From a virus: DNA of 23,616 bases. The stretch covers positions 1-23,616 of IMG/VR virus record IMGVR_UViG_3300013006_000130; one strand, written 5' to 3'. A program made the position numbers and the translations under genes. Under the pieces are notes generated by a model. The model had not been told where the DNA came from. It ran no database searches and saw nothing but the letters and a program-made list of their open reading frames with translations. Below are positions 17,945-23,616 of this stretch, in pieces (the stretch's first letter is position 1; each line of letters opens with the position of its first letter).

Positions 17945-18085
17945 AATTATTTAATTTTTTTTAATTGTTTATTTTCTTTATTTGATAAATATATCTTTAT
18001 GAAAAATTTTTCTATTTACTTTGACTTTTTTTCAAATTATATATTCTATTATAAATACTACTTTAATAATTAATATATTAGTTTA
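17945..18085. other. AT-rich intergenic region
   Basis: 141 bases of very AT-rich DNA between the HAD gene and the tail tube gene. It must hold the tube promoter if that gene is transcribed separately, but I find no exact minus-strand TATAAATA. A plus-strand copy at 18050-18057 has no plus-strand gene after it. Weak AT hairpins after the HAD stop are not convincing as terminators. Confidence 0.5.
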
Positions 18086-18919
18086 TTAATATTCTTTCTT
18101 TTCTCCTCCTGCTGTTAAATAAGTCTTTAATATATTATCTTTTTTTTTATCAAAATGTTTTTTCATAGATTCTACATTTCTTACATCATCATCTGAAAAT
18201 CCAATAAATGGTGTGAAGTAATTACTAATCTTATTTTTCATCATAGCTTTTGTTTGCAAATTCCTTGAAGTTAGTTTTACATAATCAACAAACTCTTCCA
18301 TAGCATTTATTTTTGCTTGCTCAGGATTAGTTGCCGAACCTTCACCAAATGAAACTGGGTAAAATCTACACATATCAAGATAAGACTTTATTAATTGATC
18401 TTTTGTTAATTTATCTTCATCCGCCAAATTTCTATATTTTAAGAGGTTTTTTGCTAATAGATTAGAATTAAGACCATGCATATTTTTCTTTATTAAATTA
18501 TATACCCCTTGTTTTAATATACTTGGTGTATGACCTCTTGCTGTTACAATTGAAAATATTGAACCGTTATTAACTGCTTCTATAAAATCAGACCAAGCGG
18601 GCCCAGTAGGTGCTTTCATTGCGTCTTCCAAGAATTTTTTGTCCCCAGTAACTCTAAAATCTCTAAAAGGGTCTTCATCAAAGCCCACAATAGTATGTCC
18701 CTCATATCCAAAATCTTCATTTCCAATTAAAGTTCTATATTCAGCAAAATCTTCGGTCGACATACCAACAGATTTGTTGTTATTATCTTTCAAATAAATT
18801 TTTGTTGGCATATACATTAGGTTATCATCCCAGTCAAAAGCATAGTATTTCATAACTGGTGTATGAGCATCATCAATAATTTCATTGATTATTTGTCTAA
18901 CTAAATTTTTGTAATTCAT
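18086..18919 (-). CDS. HAD-superfamily phosphatase-like protein
   Basis: HAD hydrolases transfer phosphate through an aspartate nucleophile. In a 277-residue protein starting at 18919 the motifs are: motif I YAFDWDDN with D29 (nucleophile) and D31; motif II SIVTARG with T126; motif III lysine probably K203 in NPEQAKINAMEEF; motif IV IGFSDDDVRN with D243/D244. All catalytic positions seem present, so an active phosphatase or nucleotidase is plausible; the substrate is unknown. I chose the ATG at 18917-18919 rather than 18967 because the longer version would have the sheath terminator hairpin encode its N-terminus. The new start gives MNYKNLVRQIINEIID, a short helical leader before the domain. 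The gene interrupts the sheath-tube pair and lies between two terminators, as an added 'moron'-type gene would. Confidence 0.8.
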   Translation of the reverse strand: MNYKNLVRQIINEIIDDAHTPVMKYYAFDWDDNLMYMPTKIYLKDNNNKSVGMSTEDFAEYRTLIGNEDFGYEGHTIVGFDEDPFRDFRVTGDKKFLEDAMKAPTGPAWSDFIEAVNNGSIFSIVTARGHTPSILKQGVYNLIKKNMHGLNSNLLAKNLLKYRNLADEDKLTKDQLIKSYLDMCRFYPVSFGEGSATNPEQAKINAMEEFVDYVKLTSRNLQTKAMMKNKISNYFTPFIGFSDDDVRNVESMKKHFDKKKDNILKTYLTAGGEKKEY

Positions 18920-18942
18920 ATTAATAAATATTACATAAAATA

Positions 18943-18970
18943 AAAAATGGGGATCAATGACCCCCACTTT
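18943..18970 (-). terminator. Intrinsic terminator after the tail sheath gene
   Basis: On the minus strand AAAGTGGGGGTC pairs with GATCCCCATTTT around a 3-nt loop (about 12 bp, with two G-U pairs), followed by TTTTTT-rich sequence. It starts 18 nt after the sheath stop codon. Its far end lies only 23 nt from the chosen HAD start, leaving very little room for a separate HAD promoter. Confidence 0.85.
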
Positions 18971-18988
18971 ATAATAATCTTTAATTGA

Positions 18989-21900
18989 TTATACATCATC
19001 AAACGACGCACCAGTTGGTGTAATGTAGAATGTAATATCAATAAATTCTAAAGATTTTGTAGGTTTAATATAGATTTTACCAACCATTTGGTTTTTATCT
19101 AAGTCTTCGGTATCATTTGATACTGTTACTCGGAAATCATATAAACCTCTATCTCTTCTTATTGAATCTAAAATTGGGTTAACCGCATTCAAGAAGTCTT
19201 GTCTTACTTGTTGGTCATTTTGGTCAAACAACAATCTTACAGAAACAGCAGAAATTAATTTTCTTGCTTGTAATAACAATCTTCTTACGTTGATTCTATC
19301 AAGGGCTGATTCTCTTACTTGAAGTGTTTTATTACCCCAAATTACAGTACCTACGTCAGCAAATGTTGCGATTGGGTTAATTCTACCAAGATAAAGAACG
19401 TCTCTATCTTCTTGTGTTAACTTCTTACGAGCTTTAATTGAATTTACAATACCACGAGTATAACCCGCTGCCGCAAACCAAGGGAATGCAATATTATCAG
19501 TAAGTGCCAAGTTTCTTGTAACTTCAGCAGTTGCTGGAATATAGATTTGTGTATTGTTTACACTATCTCTTGTTAACACCCAAGGATAATATGTTGCAGT
19601 ATAGTTAGAGTCAATACCTGTTTCTTCTAACAAATCAACAGCTTCTTGTGGGTAGATAAAGTTATCACCTTCAGTTGTTGTTGCAACAAACATATTGTAA
19701 TCCGGCATTGTTGTAATATAAAGTGAATCCGCTCTTTCATTTTCAACCATATCGATTGTTGTTTCAACAAGATTACTATTGTTATACAAATCAATACCTG
19801 GTGTTGTTAATATATTGATATTTACAGCTTCTGGGTTGGCAAATGTTCTAATACCTAATAAGTAAGCGTAGTAATCTGTATTACCATATTCAACACTTCC
19901 ATCACCGATTGCAATTTGTTTAAACAATCCATTTCCTTTACCTTTAGGGTATCTTAAAGATGAACAAGCACCATTTAAGAATCCTGTTCTACCTAAAGTA
20001 TATTTATCAGCATTTGTTCTGTATTCTCTATAGATATCCCAACCATCAAATCCACCATAAACCATTACTGTGAATTTTCTAGCGTTTAATCTGTAGTAAG
20101 GATCAGTTGGGTCTGTAGGTTCTGAAGAAAACGTAGCATCACCAACTTCAAAAGCTGAAGTACCACTTGAAGCAAAAGCTCCGGAAATTGTAATACCACT
20201 TGCAAGTTCGTCCATATGGAAACCTTTAGTTTTGAAATCCCACTCAAATGGTTCACCAGAACATAAGTTAAATGGTTTTCTTTTTCCTTTATATTGGAAG
20301 AAATCTGTATCGACACCCCAGTAAGAACCTAAACCTAAGTATGTTCTTCTAACGTTGTCTCCACCACTTGTGAACGCATCATCACCACCATTGGATAAAC
20401 CAAAAGGAGGGTTAAATACTAATTCACCTGGTAAGAAATATTTAGTTTTATAAACTGGGAATGGTGATCTTCCACCTGGATATTCTCTGAATGTATAACC
20501 TTCAAAACCACAAGGGATTGAATCTATTGGTGCGTCTTCATTAATTTCAACAAGGACGTATCTAGACTTTAATTCATATTCACCATCTAATGTACCAATT
20601 TTTTTAGCAATAAAGTTATTTTCTTGTGGGTTCATTGAACAGTTAGTGAATTTTTCCAATACAACTGGGTTAGAATCACTATCAAAATAATCTCTAATTA
20701 AAACTGTAAACGTTTCATTGTTAAATGATAAGTCAGCTAATGAAATTTTCACTTCGGTGTTTGCACTATTACCGTCCGAAATTGTATAGAATTTAAATAA
20801 GTTATAAACCTTTGTACCTCTTAATTCTGATACAACCCAAGGTGTGCTTGGTGATTGGAATTTTTCTAAAAAGTAACCAATACTATTTAAGTCATTACTT
20901 TGAGCACCTTCACTAGTAACTAATTCAGCACTTAAACCTCTTATATAACCTTTGCTCCACGCATAATTAAGTAAATTTAAATACGATTCTTCGACCATTA
21001 ATGGAACTTGAGTTCTTGGTTTTTCAAAATTACCACGACCAAATACTTTATTAATGTTTTTAGCATCACTATTAGATAATGAAACTTCAAAATCAAATTC
21101 TTTACCGTCGTAGTTAGTAATACCAACACTAAATGGTAAAAATGGATTTTTAAGTACACCACTATACTGACCAGTCATATCTATTGTAACATCTGTAATA
21201 CCAGTAACTTCATAGATTGGATTTGTTCCATCTGAATAAGGTGAATTACCTCTTGATCTCAATGTTGTTACAACTAAATCATCGTATTCAGTAAATGAAC
21301 TTCCAGTGTAATAATAAATCACACCCACAACAGAACCTGTAAAACACACATTTGGTATTGGTGGTACTGTTGTTGTAGTTGTTACTGGTAAAATTGGGTC
21401 GCAAATAAATTGTATAGTAATTGTAACATCATTAGGATCTAATTCGATAGGATCACTAGATACTAAATTACTTACTGAACCAGTACCAGCTAATCTTTGA
21501 TAATCGTCGTTAGGGAAACTAACAATAGTACAACCACTAACCTCACCGGCTTCAATTGTTACAGAATCACTAATTAATATTGGTAATCCACTTGTAACGT
21601 TTATTGTTGTATCAAATGATAATGTTACATCATTTGTAACTGGTAGTGTTGAAGATAAACAAAATTGAACGACAATTGAACCTGGTGCAACACTTACAAC
21701 TAAATTATAAGGACCAAAATTTCCAGTCGTTGTTGTCGTTGTTATCATATACGGAATGAATGGATTTTGTAAACTTGTATATGTGTTTGTTTGAACAAGG
21801 TTATCAACCGATGAAAAGAATGAAAACCCTGAATATAAACTATTTCCAGCATTTTGAAACAATGCATAATACCAAGAATCGTTTTGTGGTGAAGTTGGGT

Positions 21901-22645
21901 CTGAATTTTCAAAAACAACATTATCAACCGCAAATACATTTGTTTCCGCAGTGTAACCACCACCATATAAAGTATTATAATCTGCTTGTGGTATTGAACC
22001 AAAATATCTTATAAAATTATTTTGTGCGGCAGTTGGATTACTACTATTAATAACATCAGAAATTAATGCGTTAATTTGTGTTTGTAGTGTTGATAAATCA
22101 CCATCAAATTCTTCATACGAAGAAGTTAGAATGTTTTGGATGTCGCTTGGGAAACTTGTTAAGTAACTAACAGCTCCTGTGTTTAGAGTACACGCACTAA
22201 ATTCTACGGTAAATGGTAATTCTTTTTTAATCACACAAGCTGGTTCACATAAAACGGTACCAGCACTTAAACACCAATAATCTAATGTTTTAGAGTCCAA
22301 GTTTGCTTTAGTTAAAATAGACCAAGAAGGCCCAGCGTCATATCCAGATAATCCTAAAATTCTGGTAACAAACAATTGATTTGATTGTTGTAAATACGCT
22401 TTAGCGATATAAGCAGATTCATACTTTGGAATCTGTGTGTTTACGAATTTATCTGGTGATGTTCCACCAAAATAAGATTGGAATTCGTCGTAGTTTCTTA
22501 CAAAAATTGGTTCAAATGCCGGACCTTTAATTGTTTCTCCGACTATCCCTAGAGTTGTAACACCAACGCTTTGAGCAACAAAACTCAAATCAACTTCTGA
22601 TGTATAAACTCCTGGTGATACAAAAACTTTACTGTTAGTAGCCAT
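18989..22645 (-). CDS. 18: Contractile tail sheath protein with inserted beta-rich domain, 1218 aa
   Basis: The sheath polymer surrounds the tube and contracts to drive it through the envelope. The start is canonical (FVSPGVYTSEVDLSFVAQSV) and the C-terminal domain has INVRRLLLQARKLISAVSVR and KIYIKPTKSLEFIDITFYIT, the parts that form the contracting mesh. T4 gp18 has 659 residues; here much of the extra length is in the outer part. Residues about 302-307 (six threonines) and about 421-425 (five threonines) bracket an inserted domain of about 115 residues with VTLSFDTTINVTSG and SVTIEAGEVSGCTI, resembling Calx-beta or Ig-like folds. The SMNPQENNFIAKKIGT and EYELKSRYVLVEI segments are usual for large T4-like sheaths. 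A strong terminator follows. The start has an A-rich leader (AAATAAAGACA) without Shine-Dalgarno. Confidence 0.95.
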   Translation of the reverse strand: MATNSKVFVSPGVYTSEVDLSFVAQSVGVTTLGIVGETIKGPAFEPIFVRNYDEFQSYFGGTSPDKFVNTQIPKYESAYIAKAYLQQSNQLFVTRILGLSGYDAGPSWSILTKANLDSKTLDYWCLSAGTVLCEPACVIKKELPFTVEFSACTLNTGAVSYLTSFPSDIQNILTSSYEEFDGDLSTLQTQINALISDVINSSNPTAAQNNFIRYFGSIPQADYNTLYGGGYTAETNVFAVDNVVFENSDPTSPQNDSWYYALFQNAGNSLYSGFSFFSSVDNLVQTNTYTSLQNPFIPYMITTTTTTGNFGPYNLVVSVAPGSIVVQFCLSSTLPVTNDVTLSFDTTINVTSGLPILISDSVTIEAGEVSGCTIVSFPNDDYQRLAGTGSVSNLVSSDPIELDPNDVTITIQFICDPILPVTTTTTVPPIPNVCFTGSVVGVIYYYTGSSFTEYDDLVVTTLRSRGNSPYSDGTNPIYEVTGITDVTIDMTGQYSGVLKNPFLPFSVGITNYDGKEFDFEVSLSNSDAKNINKVFGRGNFEKPRTQVPLMVEESYLNLLNYAWSKGYIRGLSAELVTSEGAQSNDLNSIGYFLEKFQSPSTPWVVSELRGTKVYNLFKFYTISDGNSANTEVKISLADLSFNNETFTVLIRDYFDSDSNPVVLEKFTNCSMNPQENNFIAKKIGTLDGEYELKSRYVLVEINEDAPIDSIPCGFEGYTFREYPGGRSPFPVYKTKYFLPGELVFNPPFGLSNGGDDAFTSGGDNVRRTYLGLGSYWGVDTDFFQYKGKRKPFNLCSGEPFEWDFKTKGFHMDELASGITISGAFASSGTSAFEVGDATFSSEPTDPTDPYYRLNARKFTVMVYGGFDGWDIYREYRTNADKYTLGRTGFLNGACSSLRYPKGKGNGLFKQIAIGDGSVEYGNTDYYAYLLGIRTFANPEAVNINILTTPGIDLYNNSNLVETTIDMVENERADSLYITTMPDYNMFVATTTEGDNFIYPQEAVDLLEETGIDSNYTATYYPWVLTRDSVNNTQIYIPATAEVTRNLALTDNIAFPWFAAAGYTRGIVNSIKARKKLTQEDRDVLYLGRINPIATFADVGTVIWGNKTLQVRESALDRINVRRLLLQARKLISAVSVRLLFDQNDQQVRQDFLNAVNPILDSIRRDRGLYDFRVTVSNDTEDLDKNQMVGKIYIKPTKSLEFIDITFYITPTGASFDDV

Positions 22646-22763
22646 TGTCTTTATTTAATTTATTCATTTATTTTAATATAAATATTAACGTTTTAGCCAA
22701 AAACTTTACTTATTATAAACTATTTATATTTTGGTATGATTTTTTTCTACCTTTTTTCTACCT
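22646..22763. promoter_or_regulatory. Divergent intergenic region with candidate late promoter boxes
   Basis: The only divergent gene pair of the window starts here. TATAAATA on the minus strand at 22721-22728 lies 75 nt before the sheath ATG. TATAAATA on the plus strand at 22677-22684 lies 79 nt before the plus-strand small gene. The two boxes point away from each other but their transcripts would overlap by about 40 nt. Both are exact matches to the T4 late consensus; chance cannot be excluded at this base composition. Confidence 0.4.
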
Positions 22764-22928
22764 ATGTCAGAACAACTAAAAAAGATAAAAAATTTAAAGA
22801 TTGATAAAGACGTTCACGATGTCTTAAAAAAATATTGTGATAAAAGGGGACTTAAAATGTATAAATTTTTAGAAGGTCTTATTTTGGAAAAATGTAAAGA
22901 AAAAAAAGATATATACGGTGAAGATTAA
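22764..22928 (+). CDS. Small ribbon-helix-helix-like protein, 54 aa
   Basis: This is the only plus-strand gene of the window. The protein starts MSEQLKKIKNLKIDKDVHDV. The pattern is a short beta segment (KNLKID), a helix (KDVHDVLKKYCDKRG), a turn, and a second helix (LKMYKFLEGLILEKCKEKK), matching the MetJ/Arc ribbon-helix-helix order, with G in the turn and a basic charge suited to DNA binding. If so it would act as a dimer and could repress a nearby promoter, for instance the shared upstream region. Its stop codon overlaps that of the convergent gene by 4 bases (TTAA). No Shine-Dalgarno sequence is seen before the ATG. It may be a recently acquired extra gene. The fold call comes only from the sequence pattern. 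Confidence 0.65.
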   Translation: MSEQLKKIKNLKIDKDVHDVLKKYCDKRGLKMYKFLEGLILEKCKEKKDIYGED

Positions 22929-23616
22929 TTAAGAGACTCAACGTATACTAAACTAGCCACTTGTGTTGCGTCTAGTCTAACAATCTGAAATAAAATTGTA
23001 TCATTTGTGTTAATTTGTATTTCAGTTAAATCATTTCCGTAGTAATCCCCATTTATATAAACTTGGAATGAACTAATGTTATTTGATTGGGTTAAGTTCA
23101 TTTTAAATGTATAATTAAATAATTCCTCAACCTCATCAGTTGTTACTGGAAATACAACATCATAAACCGTTGGTTCTGGTGGTTGTGCTCTTTTTTGTCT
23201 TCTTTTTTTATACGGAGTTTCGGTTTCAAACAACTGGAATGACCTAGTAATAGCAGGGCTAACCTCAAATTGGTCTTCATCTATTAAAAACCCCATCATT
23301 GTAAATTCATACTTTTGTATATAGTATTTTCTTTTTTCCAAATCCATAACCGACTCATCCGTTATGTTATTCATTTTAATTGGTATGTAATGTCCTTTAA
23401 TTGTTTGATACGATTGAAGTGATGAAAATTTTTCAATAACAATTTGATTAAATTTATTAACCTCACGCATTCTATTACAGATAATAGCAACAGTATAAGT
23501 TATATCAACTGGGACTGGTTGTGGTATTTTATAAATGTCATAACCATTTTTATTTCCATCCCAAGTTGGTACCTTAGCATAAAAATATAATCTCCTATTA
23601 GGTATTGTGTAAACTA
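22925..23616 (-). CDS. 15: gp15-like tail terminator / sheath stabiliser, 5' end outside window
   Basis: The frame has no stop up to the right edge, so the gene continues outside and the ATG at 23468-23470 is internal. In T4, gp15 caps the finished tail and joins it to the head. The visible protein begins VYTIPNRRLYFYAKVPTWDG, then has PQPVPVDITYTVAIICNRMR, EVNKFNQIVIEKFSS, HYIPIKMN, MDLEKRKYYIQKYEF and TMMGFLID. This order matches T4 gp15: PSPIKMIYELSIFTR, a helix around MFQIVEQILPYF, then NLSRRRIEWSLTFEVNGW. A basic segment KKRRQKRAQPPEP and a small beta-rich C-terminal domain follow. Position beside the sheath gene suits gp15, since T4 has 15 before 18 and 19. No search was made; another tail-connector family is possible. 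Confidence 0.6.
   Translation of the reverse strand, partial: VYTIPNRRLYFYAKVPTWDGNKNGYDIYKIPQPVPVDITYTVAIICNRMREVNKFNQIVIEKFSSLQSYQTIKGHYIPIKMNNITDESVMDLEKRKYYIQKYEFTMMGFLIDEDQFEVSPAITRSFQLFETETPYKKRRQKRAQPPEPTVYDVVFPVTTDEVEELFNYTFKMNLTQSNNISSFQVYINGDYYGNDLTEIQINTNDTILFQIVRLDATQVASLVYVESLN

Noticed and set aside
18050-18057. Plus-strand TATAAATA as a promoter
   Set aside because: No plus-strand gene follows; likely a chance match in AT-rich DNA. The same holds for 14366-14373.
18060-18090. AT-rich hairpin after the HAD stop as a terminator
   Set aside because: Only weak A-T pairs with interruptions; no G-C core.
18920-18967. Longer N-terminus for the HAD gene from an ATG at 18967
   Set aside because: The added 16 codons are made of the sheath terminator hairpin and its U-tract; the ATG at 18919 gives a sensible start.
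22925-23470. Complete gene starting at the ATG at 23470
   Set aside because: The frame stays open to the window edge and the upstream residues continue the gp15-like pattern, so this ATG is internal.

Overview
The window is the tail-morphogenesis region of an AT-rich, T4-related contractile-tailed phage (myovirus), with a gp32-type DNA-binding gene at its left edge. The diagnostic genes are a canonical tail sheath start (VSPGVYTSEVD), a 162-residue tail tube protein of almost T4 gp19 length, a PF12322-like gp26 protein, a LysM-type gp53 protein and a gp15-like terminator. Start codons are preceded by A/T-rich leaders without a Shine-Dalgarno sequence. That is usual for phages of Bacteroidota, so such a host is my tentative inference. 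Several proteins are very large (2326, 1737 and 1218 residues), as in large-genome phages.

Layout: every gene but one lies on the minus strand, so transcription runs from right to left. From the right edge: a partial gp15-like tail terminator (22925-23616); a 54-residue ribbon-helix-helix-like gene on the plus strand (22764-22928), convergent with it; the tail sheath (18989-22645) with a strong terminator; a HAD-family phosphatase-like enzyme (18086-18919); the tail tube (17456-17944) with a strong terminator; the gp26-like tail assembly chaperone (16586-17356), which appears to make a longer form by +1 ribosomal frameshifting into an unannotated frame (16456-16605); the tape measure protein (14399-16429); a 1737-residue baseplate protein with an OmpA-like domain (9125-14338); the LysM baseplate adaptor (8800-9123); a 2326-residue hub protein (1830-8810); two small unassigned genes (1558-1782 and 882-1556); and a gp32-like ssDNA-binding protein that runs off the left edge (1-785).

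How the genes fit together: tube, sheath and terminator form the tail shaft. The gp26-like protein and its frameshifted form would keep the tape measure in an assembly-competent state. The LysM protein, the hub and the OmpA-containing protein would form the baseplate and contact or cross the cell envelope. Genes 882 to 1782 and genes 8800 to 14338 are spaced 1 nt apart or overlap, consistent with translational coupling. T4-late-promoter-like TATAAATA boxes occur in three leaders. No stretch longer than 300 bases lacks a gene, and I saw no tRNA, CRISPR array, insertion sequence or integrase.
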